Positions 36,545-50,129 of a DNA stretch of 64,000 nt are shown here, piece by piece. Below the pieces are notes generated by a model. The model made no database searches. It saw only the letters and a list, made by a program, of their open reading frames with translations, and had not been told where the DNA came from. The position numbers were made by a program, and so were the translations under genes. Numbering within the stretch: position 1 is the stretch's first letter; every line of letters begins with the position of its first letter. The stretch spans positions 58,920,813 to 58,984,812 of the forward strand of contig OX439038.1 of NCBI GenBank assembly GCA_949317995.1. The letters run 5' to 3'. This DNA comes from Acholoe squamosa (taxonomy: Eukaryota > Annelida > Polychaeta > Phyllodocida > Polynoidae).

Positions 36545-36815
36545 AGATCCTTTTATCTATGTGACCTTATTGTAAAGAAATGATCACTACTAGCAACCTG
36601 TTTACCTTGCTGTACATCACTTACTGCTGCCCCCCCCCCCACACACACGCACTCTAGACATGGAGTATGGCAATATTCCTCCCCACAAGCCTTCCAATAT
36701 CTAGTCTAAGTGGAAACAACATGGTGGGGCGTGGGGCTGCTTTAAGATTAACATGATCGATTTTCACACCAATCCCTTGTTGAATTGCAGTTTATGGGCA
36801 TGTCTTTTTAATAAT
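36545..36815 (+). repeat. Direct repeat pair 'CTA', copy 2
   Basis: See copy 1 at 34,825-35,085. This copy contains an extra C run and ACACAC stretch at about 36,630-36,650. Confidence 0.8.
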
Positions 36816-39800
36816 GCTGCGGTATATACCGGTAGGTTTGATGATCTATACAGCAACGTGTACGTCTACATTAATACATGTTGAAGTAGAGGCTACACGT
36901 TGCCGTACAAGTTACAAGTGGCCACATTTTAAACTCACTAAAAGACCCATTTATAGTCAACCCCAGCTCTCAGACACCGTTCGGGTATGCTAGTCGAGAC
37001 CATCCCACTTTCTGATATTAGATATACGTGTAATATTATACCATCAACTCTTCACTCCATGACAAATATGAATGTGGGGGTCAGGTAACATTACGAGTGC
37101 TATAGGACCCATATTCAAGCAGTTATAATGGGTCCTATTATAACTTCAGCCTACTTTTACAGCATTGCCTTAACAAAGTGAGCTGAACACATGGACAATT
37201 CAATTTGTCATATCGATTTGGAGGTCACATAGAATTGACAATAAAACTAGGATAATTGCATTATGGTGGCCCCATTAACATTTCAAGAAACGGCAGCAAT
37301 GGAATGGACCATCAATTAAGGTTCCCTATGTTTGAAATGCTAATGGAATATGCCCTACTGTTGAATATTAAAATTTTACTGTTTGTTTGCTTGCTATTTT
37401 GTCCTCACCTGTACAGGAAACATAGATCGGGATAGCTTTATATTTAAGACTTAACCGAGAATGTAATGTTGCTTGAATTGTGTATACTAGGCCATGCTCA
37501 ACATTGCGAGAAATTGACTATCTGGGTTCAATCTGCTTCTTTTAAGCCTTCTGCTGAGAGCGACTTTACTATGAAAGATGCCGTCTTCCGCCGTTCCATA
37601 GCATCGTAATAGAAGCCTATGTACAAACTGATGTAGGGAAATCCCTTCAGTATCTGGGTTCAATGACACTGCGATCTCAGAGTATCACAACACGGTATTT
37701 GCTACAGAGCCAAATGTCGGGGCTTAGGCATTGCTTAGTGTATGGTCCACACCCCTTACTTCCACCCGGTAGAGTGTCAGTGCCACTCTAATCTCTGTCC
37801 TATTATCTATGGGAGGTGCCTCGGCAGGGATGGATGGCCCGTCTTACTAGTTGGCTGCATTCAGTAATGTCATTAATACATCTACCAGTCGTCCACACCC
37901 TAGGGGTTTATATCATGCCTGTCCCCATCCAGCCCATATCTGACCATGTAAGGCTTCTCAGCACCTTGGCTTTCTGCCTAACCTCCTTTATTCCTTCTAC
38001 CCTTTGGTCCTTCTTTCTCTTCCACCCCCTCCCCCCATTCAATCATTGGCTCAGGGACCACCCTGAGTCTATATCGCCGGGTAGGTGGTGGCATTGGCAA
38101 AAAGTCAGTTATACAATTTTCAATCTCAATTTTCTACAAGAAACAAAGCATGTAAACAAATAAAATCACCATACATGAGTAGTTCATATATCAGTCTTTA
38201 GTTACAGTAAAGAAAAAAAATAAAAAAAATCCATGCATGAGTTCATACAAAATTAAACAAAGAAAAAAGTCATGTCATAAAAATATTTTCTCCAATCCAG
38301 TTCTCCATAGGTTTACCTCCGGGCTGGACTTTTCTCTCTTTGTTTCTATTTGTTTCAAAAACAGCGTCTAAAAGTGAGACGGTTTGGATGCCTAAAAAAA
38401 CGCGGGAAAGGTCATTAGCTCCACAATGTTCATTATCAGGTAGCATCTTTGCCTACCCCCTAGGTATACTCTAAGTACATAAAGAACAATTTTCATTGGC
38501 CGACATCTATATCAAGACTAGTAAGAGTAGTGTACCTAGAGTAGACCTGTTTGTTAACATCGCGCATGCGCTGCTCGATATCTTCTTCATTACATTTTAA
38601 TATGATAGGTGGCAGCACCAGCCCTGAGCCCTTTGTGCGTACCAAAGCACATTGTCCCATTTTTTTTACTTGTCTTCCTTATTCATGAGAATCGCACGCG
38701 TTGGCAAATAGTGTGGTAATGACTAGGACCTGTACCATATAAAACGAATTTGTCACTTTTTGACATAAGGCTATGTGGCTTAGTATCCCGGGTAATAGGG
38801 CACTGAATTGATGGTAGGTACCAATTGTGTACAGCCAACCTCTCTCTTTAGCCATTTTGTAACACTCCCTCCCATTTTAAAAATCGGATAACGTCCTTCG
38901 TTTTGGGGCCCTTCCATGTAAGATCATGTTCTTAGTATTTGGGAATTCCATAGTTCGAGATCCGGGGTAAATATATGATATTTGATATTACATGAAAGAC
39001 TTATTTATCATAGATATTAGACCCCTTATTTTGGAAATCCCGTTCAATAGACAGCCCCCTTTAATTCCACGCGTCGACATTCACTACTCCCCAGGGTCGG
39101 TACTGCATTGTCACACAAATTTATGCTGAGTGCCCCCTGCACCGTACACTGAAAAAAACAGGCCTGGAGATGTTAGTCAGTAAGGACTCCATTTCTTTAG
39201 TCAAGTGACTATATCTCTCACGACTATACTTACTTTAGTCACTGATTACTAACTTAACTTAGTCATAAAGGCACCATATAGTCATGCCTTAACATCAAGT
39301 ACTTAGTCACTGTAACTAATATGTATAATCAGCATGACCAATATCCATCCAAGATGGCTGGTGCATGCCGTCTCCTTGATGTGAAGCGGAATTGAGTTGA
39401 GATTCCAAGGCATGATATTAGAACCAAAAATGTGGATGCTAGCTTAACGGTGTATCAGGATCGTGTGGGACACTGCAGCAAAGGTCTACGTAGTTAATTC
39501 AAGTTCAGGTTGGCCAAGAAAAGTGAACTTTGTCTTAGGGGACACTTTTCTCAGTAAGGGGGGGGGGGTGAACTAGAAGTACATGGTACAGCCCTGAAGT
39601 GACATGGTACCTCCTGGTATAACTCTAGCCCTTTTTATTTGACTCCATCAAGTCAGGTCTGAGTAATTAGGTGGACATGAGTTGTGAGACTATTGGTTGA
39701 GACATAGATGGACAGGATGGGGTCAGATATTACGAGTTACATTATGCCCCTTTGCCCAATAACCATGCTGTATCTACTGCTGTCACTTTCAATCCAAGCA

Positions 39801-42765
39801 GCCATCTGCCACCAGTCAGTCATGTATGGTACCCTATCAGACTGGAGCCAAGGTAGTGAGATGGAGCAAACACCAAGCAACTTAACCCTTTAATGATATT
39901 AACGTGCCCAAAGGTTTCATTTAACTCAATGTTGATAACAATAATGCTGCATCATCGCAGCACTGCGGTTACATTCTCCCACTAGGGCCTCTTACTCGCT
40001 ACAGCTGGATTCTTGAACTATATCGACAAACAAGCTTAACAATTTACTGATAATGCAGTATGCCTCCGCCAATAAAGGTCTAAAGCCTTGTCAGGTATTG
40101 ACATGAGTTGGTCCTAGTGGTCTCTCCAGGTCTTCTGCATAGCAGAGGAGTTTATATACGACCTGGTAATTGTTCTAACTAGTACTAGGGTTATTGATCT
40201 AGCAACAAATTGTACCCTTCATCTCAACCACTGTCAGACTTTAATTACTCCCATGGATATCATTAACGTCGCTGGTGTTGGACAATATCCATGTGGAGAT
40301 GACGTCCTTGTAGAACACAGATTGTATCCTTTGTCTCCCAGTAGAGCCATGATTAATCTGAGTAATGGGTAGCGATGGGGGGTAATAGAGGTGTATTGAA
40401 GAGTGGTATCATAATGAACATTGATTTATTTGAGCATGTATTGTCTCCTTTGGGTATCTTGATTGCCTGTCTGGAATCCAATAATTGTGGTTCCCTGAGG
40501 ACCTTGAGATCATTTATTTAGCAGAGTGATAGAGGCATTTAGGTGGACGGCAACATAGACTATAGGTTTTAGGACTTTTACCATATTCTCACCAGAGCAC
40601 AAACTATATGTACATTCCAAAAATGCAATGAATATAGTTTATGAAGCTCCTTGGTTCGTTTCTGAGATACTCAGTTTTCAACCTCTAAGGGGTGATTGAT
40701 TACATATAGCATCCTGCCCACCTACCCACCCCCCTCATGAAATAGGAAAGGCCACAAGACCCAAATAAAGGTTAGGCCTAATTGATGTGCAGTATACTCA
40801 TCCAAATTGATGAATGTTCAAAGCCAAATATGCAATATAGCAGCACTTAATTCCTCTGGCGGTTGAAGTCCTAATTAAATGTTCTATTCTAGATTCCCAT
40901 CTCAAGCAGAAATAATTTGGCTGTTCCTAGTCAATATTCATTACCTTTTAAGTAAGGAAACCATCTGATGAATTTTCTCTTTAATTAATATGAGTGACAT
41001 AGCTCATTTCTAATTAGCAGGATAAGAGAAGTAATAAATGAACGGGTGGTATGAGAGACTTCTAGGCATTTGACTAAGATAATTAAATTGACGTTAGTTA
41101 CAGGTCTGTGTGAGCCTCTAACTCATCATGGCCAAGGTCATATCAATTCTCAATGCATGCGCGACCTAATTTATAGCTAATAGGGTTGCCTTTCTTGTTT
41201 GGAGATTTCCAGATACATATTGCATTTATGAATACACAGCTACAGTTTTATATGCGGCTTTGATTTTACAATGAGTGTGTCTACACAGAGAAGGGAAGGG
41301 TAACAAAGTTCCCATCTGTTCTATCAAAACCCTACCATACTTTTATGCAGACAAATCAACTTTAGTTGATGATCCTGTACCTCTCGTTTTGCAGCATAAT
41401 TGATGTGACCTCTTACGTGTTGCCCAACTACGATAAAAGAAAAGCCCCTAGTTCTGACGATTTGAGTGGTGATGGAAAAATATTTGCCAGTTTGTACTAC
41501 TGGATGACTGTTCTGACAAGCATGGGCATGTATTTTGCAGCCAAACTTGTCTAACTCAACACGGGCAGGGCAAAGGAGCAGGTCATCTAGAGGGGAGCAG
41601 CTCTGACCACAGAGACAGGGTTGAGAGGATGGCATCCCTTTGTGGTCCAACTACTCAGGGACATGTGTTTGCCCTGTGTAGGCCTCCTAGAAGGCTAGAT
41701 CTCCACAGTCTAGAAGAGCCTTTTTCTGTCTGTGTATACGTAACACATGTTTTGGATGCTTTATGGAATAGCTTTCTTCTCTTGCTATTTAAGATTGTTC
41801 AAGATTTTATCGGTGCCTTTCAACATTCCAGCTTTACTTATTTTTACCCTTTGTTGTGGGTTTAGTTTTATCCATTTCCATCCCATTAGCTGTCTCATTT
41901 TCTCTAAGATTTCTATTGATCAATTTCTTTTTTTTTTTTTTTTTGTCATTTGTATGCTTCGTTTTATTTAGCGTTCTGATTCTGTGGTGGATTTGAATTT
42001 GTCCGAGAGATTCCCGATGTTGGTGTTATCCCAATGTAACGCTCCTTTTGCGACCTATGTTCTATGATTTTTTTTGGTCCCCGGAAACAATAAATCGAAA
42101 ATTGTACAGCATAATAACGTTATTTATTCATCATATAACCTATGAATTAGGCATACGGCGATATTAAAGAAAGCTTACTCGAATCAAAGAATATTGGTTT
42201 CAGAAGGGTGATGGTGTAGCTTCGGGTATTCTGTATTCTTTCTTGACTTCCCTCCATGAAACCTTGAACGGTCTCTTAATTTGATCTCATAGTGAAGGTA
42301 TGACTACCGGGGCTATAATTCCCCAATCATTACAATTCATGCTATCCTTAATAGCAATGTGATGTGCTTGCTTAGGCCCTCCAATATCTCCTGAACAATT
42401 TTCATAATCACCATCCCCTCTCTGCCAGTATTGGTTTGCCAGCCTAGAAGATTATTACCAAATTCTTAACACTGTGTGGGCGCCAATAGAATTCGCCAAG
42501 ATGGATATTTAGCAAAGCACAAAACCTTCCTCAGCATCTACTTGGCACCGCAGCTCCATCTGAAGTATAGAGACACTCCCACTGACATTTTGGCGGTTTA
42601 ACAGATCCCCTTCGGGGAGAATTTGATCTACAGACTTTATAATCCTTCAGGATACAGTAATTAGATGGAAATGTTCTGAACATCATTCAATAACTGAATA
42701 TCAAGAGGACCTTTTGTGTGCGTTGACAAGTGAAAAACTGAAAGAAATTGCATTCAAAAATTAAG
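36816..42765. other. No recognisable gene; possible MITE remnant near 39.15 kb
   Basis: About 6 kb of unassigned sequence. At about 39,145-39,300, TACACTGAAAAAAACAGG is followed by repeated TTAGTCA/TGACTAA motifs, resembling the interior style of the 51.9-kb TIR element, but no matching right end was found. A poly-T run lies at about 41,928-41,944. Confidence 0.45.
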
Positions 42766-42768
42766 TTA

Positions 42769-44500
42769 GGGAGTGTTCATTATTTATGGCCAGAAGGGGA
42801 GTGAGTATTTGGCGAAATGAATACCCCAAAATAAAAATTTGCCCTCCCCCTCCGAATAGGTTGAAAAAAGTGCCCCCCTCTTATAATAGGTTAAAAAATG
42901 TGCCCCACCCCCCGGTTTGAAGATTCCCTTAAAGAAAGCTGAGCCCACAGGAAACTTCCTTCATAGGTAACCTTTAGGGCCAAGTTATATGGTCTGATGC
43001 AACTTTGGCCATGGTCATTTTGGCTTATATTAATGCACTGGACCAGTACCGAAGCCGACCACAATGGCCTTTCCTGCAACAACCATATCATAAACCTGGG
43101 GACCATTTGAATTGTCTGTAAACTGGAGCCAAGAAGCTGCCTTGACATGAACTAGCATACACTATCATCTTGCAATGCTTCATAATTCATGGTGGTGGTG
43201 TTTGAAGTTGCAAACAGCAGCCTCATAGGTTTAGCCAAGGGACACTCTGTCTCACCCCTGTCATAGCATCCTGAATGGCTACATTTTGTCTTTTTCCATG
43301 CCAACTGGGTTGAATTTTGAATATCTCATGAGATACAGTAGATACAAAGGTTTACTTGCGTTGAATTGACTGACTGAGGATTATACCATATGTGGCAATA
43401 ACTTGCAAGATGATCCTTAGTCAGACTGATTCTCATCAACCTTTGGGTAAATGTTGTGGTAGAGTAGGCTAAACGGCTTCATCGAGAAAACACAAGCAGT
43501 TCACTTTTTTCTGCCATCTATGAGAGCAGACCTAGTCTTCTCTGCTTCATTTTATCCATTATTACAACAAGCTCCATGAATGCGTACTCAGTAGTCAGAG
43601 CCCTCTATTCTTACTAGTTCCATTTCACAAAGTTCCCAATTGGATACTCCAAGCTGCATTTATATGGGGGATATTTTTTAATATTCCGAATCCCATGTTT
43701 TCACTTCAGGAGTGGACAATTGAATGGAACTATATGATGTTGGTTTCTACCAATGTAATGTAAAACAATGCTTAATAGCCATATCCACATAAAAGCTGCG
43801 CCCCCAACTTTGGAAGAAGCAATAAGCCGAATCTAGGGCCTATAGATAATAGACCAATATCCTAAGAGATTGCCCCAAGTGTATGAAATGGTCTGTAAGC
43901 TGTGGCTTAGACCCCCTGCTTAGACATGGGGATTTATGGTTATTTTACCTCACCAATAACCTAATCATCACCAGAGCTCTCAAGTTTTGGTTAAGCCAAG
44001 GAGTGATACTTTGCCCAGAGTGCTTAGAATTTTCAAAGATCATCGAGAACACCATCATGTGTCATGTGAAAGCATGAGATGACCCCCAAATTAGGACAAG
44101 CTCACTGCCAACTCTTGCTACATCTGGAATCTCCCAAATGTGTGAGACTCACACCAAATGTATGAAAGTCAACCCAAATGTGTGAAAGTCAACAGGTCTG
44201 GGCAAGGGGGTGGCAGGTGGTGAGAGCTTTTGTCCTAACTCTTGAGAGTGTATCAATCACTCTAGGGAAGTTTGTGTTTCCCCTAGCGCCGAAGGCACGG
44301 ACAATTTTTGCCCCACTCATTGATCCGTAGTTAGACTACAGTGCGTTTTGTGACAGAGATAATACCATGAAAAGAGAATTGCCCCCCCCCTCAGAATAGG
44401 TTAAAAAAAAGTGTCCCCCCATCAGTATACCCGAAAAAAATCTGCCCCCCTCCCCTCCATTTGCTCACCCCCCTCCCGGCCATAAATAATGAACGCTCCC
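42769..44500. mobile_element. 1.73-kb non-autonomous TIR element with TTA duplication
   Basis: Left end GGGAGTGTTCATTATTTATG and, inverted from the right, GGGAGCGTTCATTATTTATG. TTA is duplicated at 42,766-42,768 and 44,501-44,503. Both subterminal zones carry G/C-rich repeats of the form GAATAGGTTAAAAAA + GTGCCCCCC, in the same orientation at both ends (about 42,835-42,915 and 44,373-44,455). A short tandem CCAAATGTGTGAAAGTCAAC lies at about 44,132-44,192. No transposase ORF is seen in the interior. The TWA-type duplication suggests PIF/Harbinger. Confidence 0.85.
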
Positions 44501-44649
44501 TTAGCTGCCATAACGTTTGCCACTGTGACAGATATTGTTATGTGGGGAGGGGCTTTTACAGCCCTGGGTGTCTAAAGCAACTTGAGGTTGGAAGGTTGGG
44601 GGCAAGCACCCTAATGCAATTATGCATAATGATTTCTGGTAGGCGTTAA

Positions 44650-44833
44650 GGGAGTGGTTATTATTTTATCAATGGGGGGGGGGTGGCCGTACAAACTTTT
44701 GACCCCTCCTGAGGGGGGGGGCACGCTAAAAATGTTGACTGCCATCAAGGGAGGGGGGCGTAAAAAATGACATGTTCACACGTCCAAGGAAAACTCTCCA
44801 ACAACATCCTGATGATAAATAATGACCACTCCC
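44650..44833. mobile_element. 184-bp MITE with TAA duplication, related ends
   Basis: Left end GGGAGTGGTTATTATTTTAT and, inverted from the right, GGGAGTGGTCATTATTTATC. TAA is duplicated at 44,647-44,649 and 44,834-44,836. The ends resemble those of the 1.73-kb neighbour and of the orphan at 18,397, so these form one family or close subfamilies. Confidence 0.88.
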
Positions 44834-44982
44834 TAAACTAGGTATTCGATTGAGTTCAATACGTATGTGTATACTAATTTCTAGATTTTCCATGTCTGCG
44901 GTGGGGCAGAGAAAATGAGGGTCATGTTGACTTTGGTTTGAGAGTGTATAGCCTTTGGTTTGTTCGCCGTTTGCTGTACCTA

Positions 44983-45224
44983 CCGTAATCTCCCGCGTAT
45001 AAGGCACAGCCCGCGTATAAGGCACACCCCCAACTAAGGGAGGCCTGTCCCACGTATAAGGCGCAACCCTAAGAGCAGATTTTTGTTAATGTAGTACTGT
45101 TCTATAGTAAAAATACCCCCCTATAAGGCGCACCCCAAACTCAAGGCAATTTTCCTCCCACGTATAAGACCCAGCAGCCTTTTGTTTGGCGTATAAGATG
45201 CGCCTTATACGCGGGAGATTACGG
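44983..45224. mobile_element. 242-bp MITE with perfect TIRs and TA target
   Basis: CCGTAATCTCCCGCGTATAA begins the element and its exact reverse complement ends it. TA flanks both sides (44,981-44,982 and 45,225-45,226). Inside, CGTATAAGGCGCACCCC-like units repeat several times in the same orientation. TA targets with such ends fit Tc1/mariner or pogo-type families. A partial copy lies at 17,540-17,718. Confidence 0.93.
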
Positions 45225-45226
45225 TA

Positions 45227-46904
45227 CCTGGTATAATTATGGAACTAAGGTACCGGTTCACCTCCCATGGATGTAGCTTTTGCTTCACTCAAGACTAAAC
45301 TTTTGATGAATTCCAACTTTTGATATTATAGAATATTCTTTCTTTGTGTGGTTTTTGATTGGGATGAATGTAGAGGCGATGATCATCATAATGCATGCTG
45401 TTACAATAAAATAAACCCAACAGATGTATCGCTGAGTTGATAGGCATGATGCTGGCATGAGTCGTGTTTTAAGGTAGCACTAGGTGGCAGCAGCACATTG
45501 GTTGTTTTCTGAAGACAACTCATAAGATCGATGACTGAGTGATGGTTTCCCCCTGCTCTTTTGTAACTAAGCTTAAATCACCTCCCACACAAACATTTGT
45601 TGCCTAGTATGATTGCTCCTTGTTGACGTCTGTGGTGGGCAACTGCGTCTCCCACTGCACTGGAGTTAAACAAAACTGTGAAGGTAGGAGTCATGCTAAA
45701 TCAAAGGTCTTATTGTTTGTCCCTGTCTATGGGACCAGACAAACAACAGAACACTTGTTCTCTTTTGAAAGAGCCCTGGTAGCAGTTTTCTCCCTCCTCC
45801 ATACATTGGATCATTAAACTTATAGATTCGGTTATCCATAGATGACTATAATGACGGAAGAGCAATACATCAATACCTGTCTAGCTGTTCGTACGAGCAG
45901 CTTTTAGATACCTGCCCAGACTGAGTAAAGAAAGGGTTCAATGTCCGATCAAACATGAGTAAATCTTTTGAAGTGTCAATATTTAAAACTAATCAACCAG
46001 CCAACCAGTATTCATAATGTACTCTGTGCAGAATAATGGGGCAGGGAAATATTTACGTACATGCACCCATCCCCAGTCCTTGATACTGGGACTACTAGTC
46101 CTCATATCCAAAGGAATGAATCTCACACCCCCATATACACTGAAAACATAGACTATTAGAAAGGTGATTAGTGTAGATGAGTGTAGGTGATCTTTCCTAG
46201 TAGGTTAGCAAAGCTCATCACTTTGAGTACCCTATTTCTGTCAAGGGGGGGGGGGCCCCTCCTACACACTTATGTGATATATATGATTCACACTTAAAGA
46301 CATGTATTGATTTGTAGCTATACTGGGAGTATTGAATAATTGAATAAACGAAGACAATTGAAGAGAACATATAAAACAAAATATTTTACAAAAAACCTAT
46401 TTTGTTCGAATAGAATGAATGTAAAAAAGGTATAACCAGAGCTTAGACACCTTTTCTTTTTCAAAAGTTGGTTCAGACGGTGCGTTCGGAGTACGGCCGA
46501 GGGATCAATGCTAGTTTGTAAGGCCACCTCCTATTGGTCCTCCCCATGTGGGTCAATGTTGATCCCTGAGTCAACTTACTACCCTCCCAAGCATAGTAAG
46601 GGACTGGTACCTAGCCACACCTGGCTGGGGTGGAAGGGGGTGGAGGGTACCAGCTGAGGTGGTGTAGTTAGCGTTCGAGGTCACCCCTACCCATAATGCA
46701 CTGGATCTAGTCAGAAAACTGTACACCGAACGCCTCGAGTAATACGAGAATAAGCACCCATAGGTGTAAAGCAAACTTATACCGTATGGGGTCAATTCCA
46801 AAAATTGGATATACTCCAGCAATGCAGCACTATGCTCTAGCATGGATGGGGGAGGGGGGCATTTAAAATAAAATCTTAAACTGCAACTAGCAGAAGACAA
46901 GGAA
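45227..46904. other. No recognisable gene
   Basis: Unassigned sequence. A G run lies at about 46,244-46,253. Confidence 0.5.
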
Positions 46905-47085
46905 AAGTGATCAAAGTGATCACTCATGTCGTCTCTTTGATGACTCTCTGTTTTGCTCAAAAATGTGGAAAGAAACTAATCAATATGATGACCTTAAGTG
47001 ATCACATATGACCACTTAAGGGTGCCCCCCCCCCAGTCCTCATCAAATTGATCACCCTAAAGTGATCGCTACTGATCACTTATTT
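46905..47085. repeat. Cluster of AGTGATCACT-type palindromes
   Basis: Seven or more TGATCA-containing motifs on both strands (AAGTGATCA, AGTGATCACTCATG, TTAAGTGATCACATATGACC, CTAAAGTGATCG, CTGATCACTTATTT) occur in 180 bp around a C run. Probably the remains of a palindromic element. No duplication found. Confidence 0.6.
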
Positions 47086-49572
47086 CAAACCTTAGGTTTT
47101 CTGTGTAGGATTTCTCTATTTCTACAGGACGGTCCCTGTTGCATTGTATGGCCCTTGTAAATGCCATAAAATGCAAGGATCGATCTATTCATTGTCAAGT
47201 TTGCGTTTTATGACCTCAGCTAAGGCCATAGAACGCAACACGCACACGCAGGAGGAAGCAGTTATTATTAGCAGACCAATAGAACAAAAAGAAGTAATAT
47301 ATAGTCATAGGCTGCCTATGTGTTATGGTGCTTTGGGTATATAAGTGCCTGGTATTTTTTTGTATGACGTATGCACATATATTTCCCATGTGCTGTGATG
47401 AACAAGGGGGAGAGGAAAGAGTTTACATGTTATATGTAACGCATATTATGAAATACGATACAGCCACAGCCATTACACATGGATATTAGCCGTAGATATG
47501 GCAGAGTACACTTATCTTTGACTTATGACCAGTTTAGACTTCAGTTTACAGGGATGTGGCTGTTCCTTATTGTGTTATTGACTTTAGTCATATATATGGG
47601 AACTGCTGCACAGAACCACATTAGATTAAAGAGGGTTTCTGACAGACATAAAAATATAGAGGGAAATCTGGTCTATAGTGTATCTCTGAACAATTGCCAC
47701 CACAGCTAGGCCATGGTTGAATAATCTCTCTTTGACCTTATATGCATTTAGTAAATGAGATGCTGAACCAGGTATGACAAAATGGCTTGGACAGCTGGCT
47801 TTTGCACCTAAGAGATATAGCATAGTCAGCTGTTCATTGGGGCTTGAAGGTGGCAGGTGGATTACTGACGCCTCATTGTTGGTGCACACAAACCATTAAC
47901 CCTTTAAGGGCTGCATAGAACTTAAACATTTTTTTTCTTTGAACTTATAAGCCAATAACAAGTAGGCCTTTGGCCTAGACTTAACCTTCATGCTTATCCA
48001 ATGCATCAGCTCACATAAGGACACCACCTTAGTGGTTTTCTACTAGATGGCAGCGCTGTGCTTTGTTCTTAGTTGTATACATATACACTAGGGGTCTCTA
48101 CCTGTCAGTGTGGAGAAGACTAGGCCAGAGCCTCCCATGAACCTTTGCATATGGGTTTCAATACTTCAGGGGTATAATATTGGTTTTAACATATGCCATA
48201 TCCGGGCCCTATGATGCACTATAATTGTCAAGAGTCAGGCCGTCGAAATGCTCTTGAAAGACTCTAGGTTCTATAGGCAGATTTCTTTCTGTACATCAGT
48301 ACAAATGCACAGCTGAGACATATACCATTTTGTAGATTAGGTAATGGTGGTATGAAATTATGTGTAATTTACCATGAGACATATAGAGCATGATTATATT
48401 CAGGGGTTCGCGAGAACCTTTAACACTGTATATATCATCAGCAGGACCTATTTTCTATGAGTCATAGTCAGAGCGTATTTACCTGTATTTACTTACTCTG
48501 TGCGAACAGCTAGAATTACCCTTTAAAACCTTTCTTAATAGGATAGTTTTACTATGACTGTGCTCCTAGTGGTCACTATAATATAAGTATATTTATGTCA
48601 GTACAAGATGCCAATGCCTTATAGGTAAAGTGAGTCTCAGAAACCAATTTGTCTTAGGACCTGTCATGCACACCTCCACTTTCTCAGCCATCTTAGGCCT
48701 GTACATGACCAATTTACTTTCTGTTTCATGTGTCAGTGTGTTGCCTAAAAGGTAAAACATCATAAAAAAAAAACCAAAAAAAAAAAACCACGTATTTAAA
48801 AGTGATGCCAATCCAAAAAAGAAATAGTGTTTGCCCTCTACACACGAATTGGAAAGTAATGTTTTTCTTCCCCCCCCCCCCAAACAATCACCCTCGGCTC
48901 CAAGTATCGTATAGTATCATAACACAGTGCGAGAAGATAGCGTTATGCGCCGGATGAGAACCCATCCTCTCCTATTCTAACGTATCCAATATTGTGTGTG
49001 TTGGGGGGAGGCGCAGTCATCAGATAGCGCCAACCCAGAAGGGTAGGGTGTATGAAGCACTGCTGTAGCATCTAGCGGGCAGACACAGATATCACCTAAC
49101 ATGATATGTTCTAGATGGGTCGTAAGCCTGTATGTAAACATCAGGTTCATTTCCTAATATATCAGAAAAAAGAGCTACATTTTGAGGACATAATAAAAAA
49201 CGATTTCTTTGTTATCACACATATATGGCATTGTATCTGATGTGTATTTACCCCCCCCCCCCAGGCCTGCCACTGTTTTGCAGTAAACAGAAGGTGTACT
49301 CTACTTTAAATTTCTTTTTCCCTTGGTCATTATATCCCATATAGACCTTTTGTGATTCATTTTCCTATATGAATGCTTCTTAAATAGAGCTCATATCGTC
49401 TTTCTTATGTACTACTACCATAGATAAATTCCCTTTCCACTGTACTACTAACAATGGTAACACTCGCCTCTATACATACTTCTACCATAAATGTCGAGTC
49501 CTGTTATTAACTTGAAAAGTTTACTTTTCCAAGTTTTCAGAGACAGGTGGGGGGCATGGTGAAAATTAAGAA
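47086..49572. other. No recognisable gene
   Basis: Unassigned. TTAACCCTTTAAGGGCTGCA at 47,896-47,915 is another end of the hairpin/TTAA family. C runs lie at about 48,870-48,881 and 49,251-49,262. Confidence 0.5.
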
Positions 49573-50129
49573 CTCAAACTCAAACTATACAACCCCACAT
49601 TAACAAAATAAAGAAAAGTATGGGTAACAAACTCTTCAAACTGGCCAAAATTCGGAAATTCACAGGAAAAGATGACTGTCTAATGATTTATAAGAGTATG
49701 ATTTGTCCTACTCTTGACTACTGTAGCTTCTACACGGGCGGAGCCAATGTTACTGAACTTGTCAAACTACAGAGGCTTCAAAATCAAGCGATACGGATCT
49801 GCTGTAAGCTGCAGATTAGAGGGAATAGTATTGAAAATCTGCATGAACATAATAATATTGAGATGCTAGATTCTCGAAGAAAACAGCAGCTACTATTGAT
49901 AATGTGGAAGAGATCCAAAGACGACGCTCAACTCCTAGTGAGAGAAGTTAGAACAAGAGGAGACAGGAAATTACGCTTCAGAATAAGACGAGCCAGAACA
50001 GCTTGCTACCATAGAAGTCCCTTCTACAGAGGTGTCAAAGCCTGGGATGAGTTACCTGCAGAATTACAAAAGAGAGCCACTCGCCTAAGTTTTAAACATG
50101 GTCTCAAAAGACATTTACAACGACCATAG
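49573..50129 (+). pseudogene. LINE reverse transcriptase C-terminal fragment
   Basis: The frame is open from about 49,573 and ends with TAG at 50,129, giving about 185 codons. It corresponds to the region after the RT catalytic core in CR1/L2/Jockey-type LINEs. KLFKLAKIRKF leads to YKSMICPTLDYCSFYTGG, then VKLQRLQNQAIRI, an LDSRRKQQLLLIMWKR block and the closing RSPFYRGVKAWDELPAEL followed by SFKHGLKRHL. Such LINEs are usually about 900-1000 residues in this ORF, so at least 80 percent is missing at the 5' side, as expected from incomplete target-primed reverse transcription. The surviving frame has no internal stop, so the copy is not very old. The first ATG (49,620) is not a true start. Confidence 0.85.

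Noticed and set aside
37816..38163. 115-codon plus-strand frame with hydrophobic stretches
   Set aside because: No recognisable domain, no conserved context; the length is unremarkable for random open frames in 64 kb.
41324..41971. Overlapping frames on both strands suggesting an exon
   Set aside because: No recognisable domain; the final part is a poly-T-driven hydrophobic run. An exon cannot be excluded but is not supported.
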